A DNA stretch of 29,887 nt from Clostridia bacterium (GTDB lineage: Bacteria; Bacillota_A; Clostridia; Peptostreptococcales; JAAYPU01), in NCBI GenBank assembly GCA_022360735.1, contig JAKSCF010000551.1:1-29887 (forward strand). The letters run 5' to 3'. Positions 8,046 through 16,900 of the stretch are shown in pieces. Below the pieces are notes generated by a model. It saw only the letters and a program-made list of their open reading frames with translations, ran no database searches and was not told where the DNA came from. Positions within the stretch are counted from its first letter, which is position 1; each line of letters begins with the position of its first letter. Position numbers and translations under genes: made by a program.

Positions 8046-8080
8046 ATTGTAGTGTCGAGTCTCTGTACTCGATCTGCAAT
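8046..8080. repeat. Second hairpin of a possible dispersed palindromic element
   Basis: ATTGTAG (8046-8052) pairs with CTGCAAT (8074-8080). Inside, TCGAGT (8055-8060) pairs with ACTCGA (8067-8072) around CTCTGT. Only small bulges interrupt the roughly 13-bp stem. Together with the 8011-8033 hairpin it resembles the tandem-stem intergenic repeats scattered in many bacterial genomes. Copies elsewhere cannot be tested from this window. Confidence 0.5.
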
Positions 8081-8144
8081 GAATAGGGTTAAGAATTAAT
8101 TCTGTAATCCGTAATCAAGTATTAATGTTAGTAGAGGTGAGATA

Positions 8145-10433
8145 ATGATTATTGAAAGATTATCAAAAGAGTTCCACATTAAGACATCACAGATTGAAAA
8201 CACAATCAAACTAATAGACGAAGGCAATACCATACCCTTTATTGCCAGGTATCGAAAAGAGGTAACAGGCGGGCTTACAGATGTGATATTAAGAGACCTG
8301 CACGAACGACTTCTTTATCTGAGAAATCTTGAGGAAAGAAAGCAAGAAGTCATTCGATTAATTGAAGAACAAGGCAAGCTGACGGAAGCATTAAAAAATG
8401 AAATTACATCTGCAGAAGTGCTGCAAAGAGTTGAAGACCTATACAGACCATTTAAACAGAAAAAACGTACAAGAGCGGGGAAAGCTAAGGAAAAAGGACT
8501 GGACCCTCTTGCAGAACTTATTATTCAACAACAAACAACAGAAGGGACCCTTGAAGAATTGGCCGCGCCTTTTGTTGATGAAGAAAAAGGTGTAAAGGAT
8601 GTAAAAGAAGCCATTCAAGGCGCATTAGACATCATTGCTGAAATGATATCGGATAATCCTGAGTTTAGAGAAGCAATTAGAAACAAATGTTTAAAAGAAG
8701 CAACGCTTATTTCGGAAGCAGTTGATAAGGAAGAAAAGACTGTATATGAAATGTACTATGAATACTCTGAGGGCGTAGCAAAGATACCAGACCATAGAAT
8801 ATTGGCCATTAACCGTGGTGAAAAAGAAAAGAAACTAAAAGTTAAGCTTAAAACCCCTGTTGAAGAAATATTACATAAATTAAACGAGCATGTCATAACC
8901 AACCCTAAATCCAGTTCTACTCCTTGGCTGGAAAAAACCATAGACGATGCATACAAACGCTTAATTGCACCTTCAATAGAAAGAGAGATAAGGAATACCC
9001 TTTCAGAAAGAGCAGAAAAAGAAGCGGTTAAAGTATTTGGGCAAAATACGGAAAAATTATTAATGACACCTCCCGTTAAAAATGCAAAAGTCCTAGCCAT
9101 TGATCCAAGCTATAGAACAGGATGTAAAATAACAGCAATAGATGAAACCGGGAAATTTATAGAATTTACCACCATATACCCTACTCCGCCCAGAAAAGAA
9201 ATTGAAAAGTCAAAAGTGGTATTAAAACAATTATTAAAAAAACATAACACAGATATCATTGCTATTGGTAATGGAACTGCGTCTAGAGAAACGGAACAAT
9301 TTGTTTCAGAAACCCTTAAAGAAATAGATCAAAAAATTCATTATACCATTGTCAGTGAAGCAGGGGCATCTGTTTATTCTGCTTCAAAACTGGCGACAGA
9401 AGAATACCCTGACTTAGATGTGACTACCAGAGGCGCATTATCAATAGGAAGAAGATTGCAGGACCCATTAGCAGAGCTGGTAAAAATCGACCCCAAACAC
9501 ATAGGGGTAGGTCAATATCAGCATGATGTCAACCAATCTATGCTGGATGAATCTTTAAAAAATGTGGTGGAGGATTGCGTTAACCGTGTAGGCGTCGACC
9601 TAAACACCGCTTCACCATCCTTATTACAATACATATCAGGCATCAATTCAGCCATTGCCAAAAACATTGTAAAATATAGAGAAGAACAAGGAAAATTCTC
9701 ACGCAGAGAAGAACTTAAAAAAGTTACAAAACTAGGGGATAAAGCTTATCAACAATGTGCTGGGTTTTTAAGAATCACAGATGGTGCCAATGCATTGGAT
9801 TGCACAGCAGTACACCCTGAGTCTTATGATGCAGCTTTAGAGCTTATGAAATTATTGAGAATAGAACAAGAAACCATTCATTTAGGCGGTGCCAAAGCAG
9901 TAGAAGAAAAGATTATAGAATTTGCAAAACCTGAACCGGAAACTCAATCTTTGGAGACAGGAAAAAGAATTAAAAATCTTCAAGATATGGCAGCCATAAA
10001 GCAAGCCATGATGCGTCAATCAAAAACCGTACCAAAAGAAACCATATTTAAAAATAACCTTTTAAAAATAGCTGAAAAACTTGAAATCGGATTGCCCACG
10101 CTGGAAGACATCGTCAAGGAGCTGATTAAGCCGGGAAGAGATCCAAGAGATGAAATGCCGGAGGTTATATTTAGAAATGATGTATTGAAGTTTGAAGATT
10201 TAAAATTAGACATGGAAATGATGGGAACCGTCAGAAATGTAGTGGATTTTGGAGCATTTGTAGATATTGGCATTAAAAATGACGGCTTAGTGCACATTTC
10301 CCAAATATGTGATCGTTACATCAAACATCCTATGGATGCCGTTAGCGTAGGGGATACGGTAAAAGTAAAAATTATTAATATTGATGATGATAGACAAAGA
10401 GTGTCTTTAAGTATGAAAGGTTTGAATAAATAA
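8145..10433 (+). CDS. tex: Tex-family RNA-binding transcription accessory protein
   Basis: Conserved nucleic-acid-binding protein of 762 aa with the full Tex layout: an N-terminal helical Tex region, a YqgF/RNase H-like domain (from about 315, AKVLAIDPSYRTGCK), helix-hairpin-helix repeats (about 480-545, GVDLNTASPSLLQYISG) and a C-terminal S1 RNA-binding domain (about 685-760, GTVRNVVDFGAFVDIGIKND). Tex proteins bind RNA and RNA polymerase and affect transcription in several bacteria; the precise biochemical job is not settled. GAGGTGAG lies 3 bases before the ATG. The stop overlaps the next start by one base (TAATG), indicating translational coupling to the HAD phosphatase. Confidence 0.93.
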   Translation: MIIERLSKEFHIKTSQIENTIKLIDEGNTIPFIARYRKEVTGGLTDVILRDLHERLLYLRNLEERKQEVIRLIEEQGKLTEALKNEITSAEVLQRVEDLYRPFKQKKRTRAGKAKEKGLDPLAELIIQQQTTEGTLEELAAPFVDEEKGVKDVKEAIQGALDIIAEMISDNPEFREAIRNKCLKEATLISEAVDKEEKTVYEMYYEYSEGVAKIPDHRILAINRGEKEKKLKVKLKTPVEEILHKLNEHVITNPKSSSTPWLEKTIDDAYKRLIAPSIEREIRNTLSERAEKEAVKVFGQNTEKLLMTPPVKNAKVLAIDPSYRTGCKITAIDETGKFIEFTTIYPTPPRKEIEKSKVVLKQLLKKHNTDIIAIGNGTASRETEQFVSETLKEIDQKIHYTIVSEAGASVYSASKLATEEYPDLDVTTRGALSIGRRLQDPLAELVKIDPKHIGVGQYQHDVNQSMLDESLKNVVEDCVNRVGVDLNTASPSLLQYISGINSAIAKNIVKYREEQGKFSRREELKKVTKLGDKAYQQCAGFLRITDGANALDCTAVHPESYDAALELMKLLRIEQETIHLGGAKAVEEKIIEFAKPEPETQSLETGKRIKNLQDMAAIKQAMMRQSKTVPKETIFKNNLLKIAEKLEIGLPTLEDIVKELIKPGRDPRDEMPEVIFRNDVLKFEDLKLDMEMMGTVRNVVDFGAFVDIGIKNDGLVHISQICDRYIKHPMDAVSVGDTVKVKIINIDDDRQRVSLSMKGLNK

Positions 10434-11086
10434 TGAAAATGAATACCATATTATTTGATTTTGATGGTACAGTTATGGATACCAATGAGCTAATTGTACA
10501 ATCTTTCCAGCATACATACAAAACAATAAGTGGAAAAGAGAAAAAACGAGAAGATATCTTAAATTCTTTTGGAGAGCCTCTCTCCATTACCTTAAAAAGA
10601 GAAGTGGATATACCGGTAGAGGAAGCAATTGAAATCTATAGAGATTTTCATTATGGGCAATTCGAAAAGTTTATCAGCCTCTTTGATGGGATAGAGTCAG
10701 TGATAAAAGAGCTATTTGACAGAGGATATAAGCTGGGTATTGTAACGTCAAGATTGAAACGCACAACGATGATGGGGCTAACGAAATATGGTATAGATCA
10801 ATATTTTAAAACCATCGTTGCAGCAGATGACTGTACTTTACATAAACCCCACCCGGAACCTATCTTAAAGGCGTTAGAAAAATTGGGTAGTCAACCCGAG
10901 AAGGCATTAATGATAGGTGACAGCCCATTTGACATTAAAAGTGCAAGAAATGCAAATGTAAAATCTGCAGTGGTATCATGGAGCGTATTGTCAAAAGAAC
11001 TTTATATGAATGAAAAACCAAATTATGTCATCAATAAAGTAGAAGACATATTAATACTTGTTGATAATATCAATAACACTCAATAA
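10433..11086 (+). CDS. HAD-superfamily phosphatase (PpaX/Gph-like)
   Basis: Soluble HAD hydrolase of 217 aa. Motif I is FDFDGTVMD (catalytic Asp9, Asp11), motif II is in IVTSRL, the motif III lysine is in KPHPEPI, and motif IV is MIGDSPFDI. Length and motifs fit the PpaX (pyrophosphatase) and Gph (phosphoglycolate phosphatase) group; the substrate cannot be decided. The ATG at 10433 overlaps the tex stop; an ATG two codons later (10439) is an alternative start. It is followed after 15 bases by the amidohydrolase gene, so tex, this gene and the amidohydrolase probably form one operon. Confidence 0.88.
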   Translation: MKMNTILFDFDGTVMDTNELIVQSFQHTYKTISGKEKKREDILNSFGEPLSITLKREVDIPVEEAIEIYRDFHYGQFEKFISLFDGIESVIKELFDRGYKLGIVTSRLKRTTMMGLTKYGIDQYFKTIVAADDCTLHKPHPEPILKALEKLGSQPEKALMIGDSPFDIKSARNANVKSAVVSWSVLSKELYMNEKPNYVINKVEDILILVDNINNTQ

Positions 11087-11101
11087 AGAAAGGGTAAAGA
11101 T

Positions 11102-12256
11102 ATGATCATAATAAATGCTGAAATATACACAATGGAAGGCGAAAGCTTTAAACGCGGATGTGTATGGATTGAAAATGGTAAAATAAAAAAAATAGCTGAA
11201 GTAATCAATATTGACGGAGAAAAAATCATCGATGCTGATGGAAGAATGCTTTTTCCTGGATTCATTGACGCCCACAGCCATCTTGGAATGTGGGAGGACG
11301 GCGTAGATTTTGAGGGCGCAGATGGTAACGAAGCAACCGACCCAATAACACCCCAATTAAGAGCCATAGATGCCATCAATCCAATGGACCGTACCTTTGA
11401 AGAGGCGTATCAAGGCGGCATAACGGCAACGTCTACAGGACCGGGAAGCGCTAATGTCATATCCGGCCAATTTGCCGTCATAAAGACTTATGGAAAAAGA
11501 ATTGATGATATGATTATGAAAGAACCGGCTGCCATTAAATGTGCATTTGGCGAAAACCCTAAAAAAGTTTACGGCGACCAACACAAATCTCCTTCAACAA
11601 GAATGGCGACAGCAGCTTTGTTAAGAGAGACCTTGATGGAAGCGAAAGATTATTTAGAAAAGAAAGAATCAGATGATGAAGACAAACACCCCGACTATGA
11701 TATGCAAATGGAAGCGCTAATACCTTTGCTAAAAAAAGAGATTCCTCTAAAAGCCCATGCACACAGAGCAGATGATATCTTTACAGCTATTCGAATTGCT
11801 AAAGAATTTGATTTGAATATGACCCTGGACCATTGTACGGAAGGTCACTTAATTACAGAGTATCTAAAGGATGAAAACATGCCTGCAATAGTAGGACCCA
11901 GCTTCTCAGAGAGAAGTAAAGTTGAATTGAGAAACCTTACCTTTGAAACGCCGGGGGTATTAAATAAAGCGGGCATAAAGGTGGCCATCATGACAGACCA
12001 TCCCGTGATTCCTATACAATATTTGACCCTTTGTGCTGCATTAGCTGCAAAAGCAGGACTGGATAAACAAGAAGCCCTTAAAGCCATAACCATCTATGCG
12101 GCAGAAATTCTAGGGGTTTCAGACAGAATCGGAAGCTTAAAAGAAGGCAAAGATGCAGATATGGTCTTATGGGACGGACACCCATTTGACATAGAAAGCA
12201 AAGTCAATATGACCATTATAGATGGAAAAATCGTATATAATTCAATGGAGAATTAA
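11102..12256 (+). CDS. Metal-dependent amidohydrolase (imidazolonepropionase-like)
   Basis: Member of the amidohydrolase superfamily, 384 aa. A small N-terminal beta-sandwich (IIINAEIYTMEGESFKRG) leads into the metal-binding HxH of GFIDAHSHLG (His58, His60). Later metal-site candidates are AHAHRADD, LDHCTEGH and MTDHPVIP. The C-terminal ADMVLWDGHPFDIESKV segment closes the sandwich, as in dihydroorotase and imidazolonepropionase relatives. The substrate is unknown; there are no hut or pyr neighbours to suggest histidine or pyrimidine metabolism. AAAGGGTAAAG precedes the ATG. It is the last gene of the tex operon and converges on murC. Confidence 0.88.
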   Translation: MIIINAEIYTMEGESFKRGCVWIENGKIKKIAEVINIDGEKIIDADGRMLFPGFIDAHSHLGMWEDGVDFEGADGNEATDPITPQLRAIDAINPMDRTFEEAYQGGITATSTGPGSANVISGQFAVIKTYGKRIDDMIMKEPAAIKCAFGENPKKVYGDQHKSPSTRMATAALLRETLMEAKDYLEKKESDDEDKHPDYDMQMEALIPLLKKEIPLKAHAHRADDIFTAIRIAKEFDLNMTLDHCTEGHLITEYLKDENMPAIVGPSFSERSKVELRNLTFETPGVLNKAGIKVAIMTDHPVIPIQYLTLCAALAAKAGLDKQEALKAITIYAAEILGVSDRIGSLKEGKDADMVLWDGHPFDIESKVNMTIIDGKIVYNSMEN

Positions 12257-12263
12257 TAAATAA

Positions 12264-12391
12264 AATGAATAATGAATAATTAAGGAGGATTTTCTGGCGA
12301 AAATCATAATTAGTAAACATTTAATGAAAATTTTGCAAGCAAAATTCACCTTAATTATTAACTATTAACTGTTAATCATTCATTATTCATT
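12264..12391. repeat. MITE-like palindromic intergenic element
   Basis: It fills the gap between convergent genes. The left end AATGAATAATGAAT-AATTAAGG (12264-12285) is mirrored by CCTTAATT (12349-12356) and, after about 20 unpaired bases, ATTCATTATTCATT at the right end. Inside are hairpins GATTTTC-TGGC-GAAAATC (12288-12305) and AATTTT-GCAAGC-AAAATT (12329-12346). There is no ORF. The architecture is that of a small non-coding inverted-repeat element; it could also terminate both convergent transcripts. Confidence 0.5.
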
Positions 12392-12396
12392 AACTT

Positions 12397-13776
12397 CTAA
12401 TCTTCCACTATCATTTCAGCTACCTTATAAATATCCCCAGCCCCCATGGTAATCACTAAATCATTAGGCAGTGCATTTTCACAAACCTTAGATTTAATAT
12501 CATCAAAGCTGGATAAATAACAAATATCTTTATTAGGATGACTTTTCTTTATCTCACTGACTAGGTCAGAAGAATTAATCTTATAAATATTTTTCTCTCT
12601 TGCTGCATAAATATCTGTAATAATCACCTTATCAGCGCAGTCAAAAGCATCAATAAACTCATTAAAAAGCGCTTTCGTACGTGTAAAAGTGTGAGGCTGA
12701 AAAACACACCACAACTGCTTATGGGGCACATTTGTGCAAGCTTTTAAAGTTGCTTTAATCTCCTCGGGATGATGGGCGTAATCATCTACAACCTTGATAT
12801 CCTTAGAGGTTGTTCCAATGATATCAAAACGCCTTTGGGTGCCATTAAAAGATTGTAATGTACTTGCAATCTTATCAATAGGAGCGCCTAAACTATGACA
12901 ACATGCAAAAGCAGCCAAAGAATTATTAATATTGTGCTCACCGGGTATGGAAAGCTGGACATTGCAAAGCCATTTATCTTGATAAACAACATCAAACATA
13001 GGCATACCTTCAGAATTAAACTTGATGTTAGCTGCATAATAATCACAGCTGCTATCAAAACCAAAAGTAATCACTTTACAGGATACTTTGTTGATAATAC
13101 TTTTTACAAAAGCATTGGCACTATAAGCGACAATTAAACCATCATTAGGAACTAAATTGGCAAACTTTTCAAATGAACTAACAATATGGTCAATATCTTT
13201 AAAATAATCCAAATGGTCTGAATCAATATTTAAAATGACTTCCATTCTTGGACTCAATTTTAGAAAACTGTCCACATATTCACAAGCCTCAGTTACCAAA
13301 TAGGGGCTGTTACCTACTTTAACATTGCCGCCTATTTTATCCAACTTTCCGCCTACTAATATAGTAGGGTCCATGGAACTGTTTTCAAGAATTAAAGAAA
13401 TCATGGATGTGGTAGTTGTTTTTCCGTGGGTACCGGAAACAGCAACATTATTTTTATAAGCTCTCATGATGTGTCCAAGCATTTCTGCACGAGACATGCA
13501 TGGAATATTGTTTTCTTTTGCAAATTTTAATTCTGGGTTATCGGAAGATACCGCTGCCGTATACACAACCAAATCAACATTTTGAATGTTATCTTTATCA
13601 TGACCTGTATATATAGTGGCGCCCAATTTATCCAAACGTTTGGTAATATCAGATTCTTTAATATCAGACCCCGACACTTGATATCCTTTAATAATAAGTA
13701 TTTCAGCAATAGCGCTAAGACCAATGCCGCCAATACCAATACAGTAAATATGATTAATTGTTTCTGCCAAATTCAT
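12397..13776 (-). CDS. murC: UDP-N-acetylmuramate--L-alanine ligase MurC
   Basis: Cytoplasmic ATP-dependent ligase that adds the first amino acid, L-Ala, to UDP-MurNAc in peptidoglycan synthesis. 459 aa, the usual length. It shows the N-terminal Rossmann motif IGIGGIGLSAIA (about 13-24), the Mur ligase P-loop SGTHGKTTTT (114-123), and the central-domain segments NIDSDHLDYF and GEHNINNSLAA. The C-terminal region has DDYAHHPEEI and FQPHTFTRT. GGAGG lies 6 bases before the ATG at 13776. It is transcribed away from purR; this murC/purR-spoVG-glmU arrangement is common in Clostridia. Confidence 0.96.
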   Translation of the reverse strand: MNLAETINHIYCIGIGGIGLSAIAEILIIKGYQVSGSDIKESDITKRLDKLGATIYTGHDKDNIQNVDLVVYTAAVSSDNPELKFAKENNIPCMSRAEMLGHIMRAYKNNVAVSGTHGKTTTTSMISLILENSSMDPTILVGGKLDKIGGNVKVGNSPYLVTEACEYVDSFLKLSPRMEVILNIDSDHLDYFKDIDHIVSSFEKFANLVPNDGLIVAYSANAFVKSIINKVSCKVITFGFDSSCDYYAANIKFNSEGMPMFDVVYQDKWLCNVQLSIPGEHNINNSLAAFACCHSLGAPIDKIASTLQSFNGTQRRFDIIGTTSKDIKVVDDYAHHPEEIKATLKACTNVPHKQLWCVFQPHTFTRTKALFNEFIDAFDCADKVIITDIYAAREKNIYKINSSDLVSEIKKSHPNKDICYLSSFDDIKSKVCENALPNDLVITMGAGDIYKVAEMIVED

Positions 13777-13895
13777 GAAATACCTCCAATGCTATCTCTC
13801 AACTCTATTTAAAAAATAAATTCATTATAATAATATGTTCACTTACCTTAAATAATAATGGATAATGTAAAATGATAATACCCACATCCAAACAA

Positions 13896-13901
13896 ATTAT
13901 A
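13896..13901 (-). promoter_or_regulatory. Candidate extended -10 promoter of murC
   Basis: On the minus strand the sequence reads TGGTATAAT, a perfect -10 hexamer with the TGn extension. The -35 region is poor. A second TATAAT (13824-13829) lies closer to murC; either could serve. Confidence 0.4.
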
Positions 13902-13932
13902 CCACAAAGCCTTTACCATCTCATCTTAGAAT

Positions 13933-13960
13933 TTGACAAAAACAATAAAACAAATAAAAT
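13933..13960 (+). promoter_or_regulatory. Sigma-A promoter of purR
   Basis: A consensus -35 TTGACA (13933-13938), a 16-base A-rich spacer and -10 TAAAAT (13955-13960). The predicted start near 13967 gives a leader of about 40 nt before the GGAGGAG and ATG of purR. Confidence 0.65.
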
Positions 13961-14005
13961 AGTAGGAAAGAGCATAATTTTCAAAATATTCCGTGGAGGA
14001 GATAA

Positions 14006-14824
14006 ATGAAAAGAAACGAAAGAATAGGTGCTATTATAAAGATATTAAGTGCATCTCCAAATCGATTATTTACTCTTAATTACTTTACAGATAGATTTAA
14101 TTCAGCCAAGTCAAGTGTCAGTGAAGACATTGTTATAGCAAAAAAAATAATGGATAATATGAAATTGGGAAAAATTGAAACGATACCCGGCGCAGCCGGA
14201 GGCGTTAAATATGTGCCAAGTATGTCTAAAGAAGCAACTATGAGCCTTTTGGATGAAATATGTACCAAGCTAAAAGATGAAAGTAGAATCCTGGCAGGAG
14301 GTTTTTTATATACATCCGACATCATGTTTGATACCTCAATTATTAAAAGAGCAGGAGAGGTATTTGCAACACAATTTATTAACAAAAAAGCAGACTATGT
14401 TGTGACCGTTGAAACAAAAGGGATTCCCCTAGCGTATATGACGGCTGAAGCGTTAAACCTTCCCTTAGTAGTCGCCAGAAGAGATAGCAAAGTATCGGAA
14501 GGCTCTACAGTAAGTATTAACTTTATTTCCGGTTCCACCGATAGAATACAAAAAATGTCTATGTCAAAACGAGCCATAAAGGCTAATTCTAAAGCAATCA
14601 TCATAGATGATTTTATGAAAGGCGGCGGAACCGCTAGAGGAATCGTAGATTTGCTAACAGAATTTGATATAGAAGTAGTAGGCATAGGGGTCCTGATTTC
14701 AACCCAAAATCCCAATAAGAAGCTGGTCAATAATTTCATCTCATTAATTTCTTTAGAAGATGTGGATATGGATCAAAAAGCCATAAATGTATGCCCAAAT
14801 AATGATTTGTCAGAATTATTTTAA
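14006..14824 (+). CDS. purR: PurR-type purine operon repressor, PRPP-responsive
   Basis: Transcription regulator of 272 aa with an N-terminal winged helix (about 1-75) fused to a phosphoribosyltransferase-like domain. The PRPP-binding loop IIIDDFMKGGGTARG (about 198-212) is intact. In Bacillus, PurR represses purine synthesis and transport genes and is released by PRPP; the same role is inferred here, and prs, which makes PRPP, lies in the same block. GGAGGAG sits 5 bases before the ATG. The spoVG promoter begins 9 bases after the stop. Confidence 0.94.
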   Translation: MKRNERIGAIIKILSASPNRLFTLNYFTDRFNSAKSSVSEDIVIAKKIMDNMKLGKIETIPGAAGGVKYVPSMSKEATMSLLDEICTKLKDESRILAGGFLYTSDIMFDTSIIKRAGEVFATQFINKKADYVVTVETKGIPLAYMTAEALNLPLVVARRDSKVSEGSTVSINFISGSTDRIQKMSMSKRAIKANSKAIIIDDFMKGGGTARGIVDLLTEFDIEVVGIGVLISTQNPNKKLVNNFISLISLEDVDMDQKAINVCPNNDLSELF

Positions 14825-14832
14825 AAAAAAGA

Positions 14833-14859
14833 AGGATATTTTCGAAATATGGAGAATAT
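14833..14859 (+). promoter_or_regulatory. Sigma-H-type promoter of spoVG
   Basis: AGGATAT (14833-14839), an 11-base spacer, then GGAGAATAT (14851-14859). This fits the sigma-H pattern AGGAWWW / RnnGAATWW and matches the spacing I recall for the classical sigma-H-dependent spoVG promoter of Bacillus subtilis. It lies immediately behind purR and about 75-100 bases before the spoVG ATG. Activity at the onset of sporulation or stationary phase is inferred. Confidence 0.65.
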
Positions 14860-14933
14860 AGAAAAAAATTATTTTTATTTTTTTAGCTATTTATTAAAAC
14901 TATTTAAGAATGACTGGAAAGGTGGTGAACCGC

Positions 14934-15236
14934 ATGCAAGTTACTGATGTTAGAGTCAGAAAGGTTAGTGATGATGGCAAAATGAAAGCTATTGTATCTG
15001 TAACTTTCGATGATGAATTTGTTGTACATGACATTAAAATCATTGAAGGACAAAATGGTCTATTCATTGCTATGCCTAGCAGAAAAATGGGTGAAGGAGA
15101 TTTTAGAGATATAGCCCATCCATTAAACTCAGAAACAAGAAATAAAATTAAAGAAGCTATTTTTGAAGAATACGACAAAGCAAAGGCCGAATTAGAATTT
15201 TCCAGCGATGGCGATTATGCTGTAGCAGAGGAATAA
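14934..15236 (+). CDS. spoVG: Septation/sporulation regulator SpoVG
   Basis: Small nucleic-acid-binding regulator of 100 aa, near the usual length. It begins [20 protein letters not shown] and contains the signature [20 protein letters not shown] and [16 protein letters not shown]. SpoVG proteins bind DNA or RNA and influence septation, sporulation and surface-polymer expression. I choose the ATG at 14934 because family members start there and AAAGGTGG lies upstream; the in-frame ATG at 14910 has no ribosome site. It has its own sigma-H-type promoter and a downstream terminator, so it can be a monocistronic transcript. Confidence 0.95.
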   Translation: MQVTDVRVRKVSDDGKMKAIVSVTFDDEFVVHDIKIIEGQNGLFIAMPSRKMGEGDFRDIAHPLNSETRNKIKEAIFEEYDKAKAELEFSSDGDYAVAEE

Positions 15237-15340
15237 AAATATTTAAAAAAATTGCTTTCAACAAAATCTGTGAGAACTGATATTTATATTGCTTTTATAA
15301 AAGAATAATTTATTTTATTCTCAAAAATTATATGGCAGCA

Positions 15341-15373
15341 AAACCTCAATTTTATTGAGGTTTCTTTTTTTTT
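15341..15373 (+). terminator. Rho-independent terminator of spoVG
   Basis: A 9-bp perfect stem AAACCTCAA / TTGAGGTTT (15341-15349, 15355-15363) with a TTTTA loop, followed by C and ten T residues. The strongest intrinsic terminator in the window. Confidence 0.93.
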
Positions 15374-15383
15374 GATTGACTCT

Positions 15384-15411
15384 TTTAGAAGCAGGATAAA
15401 AATGTTATACT
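15384..15411 (+). promoter_or_regulatory. Promoter of the glmU-prs transcript
   Basis: An extended -10 TGTTATACT (hexamer TATACT, 15406-15411) with TTTAGA (15384-15389) as a weak -35 at 16 bases. It lies just past the spoVG terminator. A start near 15418 gives a leader of about 90 nt. Confidence 0.5.
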
Positions 15412-15450
15412 AATTTTGGGTTTTGAGTAAAATGATAATGAAAAATTAAA

Positions 15451-15490
15451 TACCCAGATTTTTTGAAGTTTAATATAAATGATTTGGGTA
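15451..15490 (+). promoter_or_regulatory. glmU leader hairpin
   Basis: TACCCAGATT (15451-15460) pairs with GATTTGGGTA (15481-15490): ten consecutive pairs including two G-U. It ends a few bases before the AAGGAG of glmU. The left arm shares ACCCAGATT with the lysC leader hairpin, and both right arms are followed by AAAGC within a few bases. Function unknown. Confidence 0.4.
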
Positions 15491-15510
15491 AAGCTTAAGG
15501 AGTGTGGGAT

Positions 15511-16887
15511 ATGGCTTTAAATTCTGCTGTGATACTAGCTGCAGGAGCAGGAACACGAATGAAATCCAAAATACCTAAGGTATTACACCAATTATGTGGA
15601 CACAGTATGATCGACCATGTCATAAGAGCAGTAAAAGCTTCTCATATAAATGATATCATTGTTATCATAGGCAGCGGCGCAGATCAAGTCGAAAAAAAGC
15701 TTGAAAAATCAGATGTACAATTTGTACTTCAAAAAGAGCAATTGGGAACAGGGCATGCCGTACAACAAGCGAAAGACAAAATACCAAACCAAGGGAATGT
15801 CATCGTCCTATATGGTGATATGCCCATGCTTTCCAGTGAAACTATAAAAGCCTTTATGGCATTTCATGAAACAGAAAAAAATGACTTATCCGTATTAACT
15901 GCAAAGGTAGAGAATCCCTATGGGTATGGTAGAATCGTAAAAAATCATAAAGGTGAGATGATTAAAATTGTCGAACATAAAGATGCTGATGAAGAAGAAT
16001 TGCTAATCGATGAAATCAATTCCGGGGTTTACTGTTTTGATGCACCGTTTTTGAAAAAACACCTTCATGACATTGATAATAACAATAATCAAAAAGAATA
16101 CTACTTACCGGATTTAATAAGCATTGCAGTAAAAAATCAATATAAATTGGGGACTTACCAAACCCTAAACAGTGAAGAACTTATGGGGGTTAACTCAAGA
16201 AAACAACTCATGGAGGCGGATGCTGCCATGAGAAAAAAAATAAATGAAAAATGGATGGATGAGGGCGTAACCATTATAAATCCAGAGCATACCTATATCG
16301 ACCCTGATGTGAAGATAGGTATAGACACCGTTATATATCCGGGAGCAACCCTTAAAGGCAATACAATCATTGGTGAAGACTGTATGATCGGTCAAAATAC
16401 TCGTATTGAAAATTCAATTATAAAAAATCGTGTAGAGATTCAAAGCTCCGTTATACTGGATAGCCGAGTAGATGAAGCAACAACAATAGGACCGTTTGCA
16501 TATTTAAGACCTGGAAGTAATATAGGTAAAAATGTTAAAATCGGTGATTTTGTTGAGATAAAAAATGCTGCAATTGGAGATGGGTCAAAAGCGTCTCACT
16601 TAGCTTATGTTGGAGACGCTGAGGTCGGAAAAAATGTCAATATTGGATGCGGCGTTATTTTTGTTAATTATAATGGAAAAGAAAAACAAAAAATAGTCGT
16701 TGAAGATGATGCTTTTGTTGGCAGCAATGTTAACTTAGTTGCACCGGTTGTTGTTAAAAACAAAGGATATGTAGCTGCCGGTACAACTGTCACTATGGAG
16801 GTACCCGAAGGCGCACTTTGTATAGGTAGAGGAAAACAAAGACATATTGATGGCTGGGTTGACAGAAAGAATATTAAGAAAAAATAA
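15511..16887 (+). CDS. glmU: Bifunctional GlmU (GlcN-1-P acetyltransferase / GlcNAc-1-P uridyltransferase)
   Basis: Makes UDP-GlcNAc, the precursor of peptidoglycan and teichoic acids. 458 aa, the normal size. The N-terminal pyrophosphorylase domain has [18 protein letters not shown]. The C-terminal left-handed beta-helix is made of hexapeptide repeats (for example [14 protein letters not shown] and [12 protein letters not shown]), and the acetyltransferase residues sit in [13 protein letters not shown] and VNYNGKEK. The start is the ATG at 15511, 8 bases after AAGGAG (15497-15502); the upstream GTG at 15502 overlaps the ribosome site. prs follows after 13 bases, so the two are co-transcribed. 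Confidence 0.96.
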   Translation: MALNSAVILAAGAGTRMKSKIPKVLHQLCGHSMIDHVIRAVKASHINDIIVIIGSGADQVEKKLEKSDVQFVLQKEQLGTGHAVQQAKDKIPNQGNVIVLYGDMPMLSSETIKAFMAFHETEKNDLSVLTAKVENPYGYGRIVKNHKGEMIKIVEHKDADEEELLIDEINSGVYCFDAPFLKKHLHDIDNNNNQKEYYLPDLISIAVKNQYKLGTYQTLNSEELMGVNSRKQLMEADAAMRKKINEKWMDEGVTIINPEHTYIDPDVKIGIDTVIYPGATLKGNTIIGEDCMIGQNTRIENSIIKNRVEIQSSVILDSRVDEATTIGPFAYLRPGSNIGKNVKIGDFVEIKNAAIGDGSKASHLAYVGDAEVGKNVNIGCGVIFVNYNGKEKQKIVVEDDAFVGSNVNLVAPVVVKNKGYVAAGTTVTMEVPEGALCIGRGKQRHIDGWVDRKNIKKK

Positions 16888-16900
16888 GGGAGATTTTACA

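Noticed and set aside
16847..16900. N-terminally extended prs starting inside glmU
   Set aside because: The extension reads the glmU end in another frame and does not match PRPP synthetases; GGGAG precedes the ATG at 16901.
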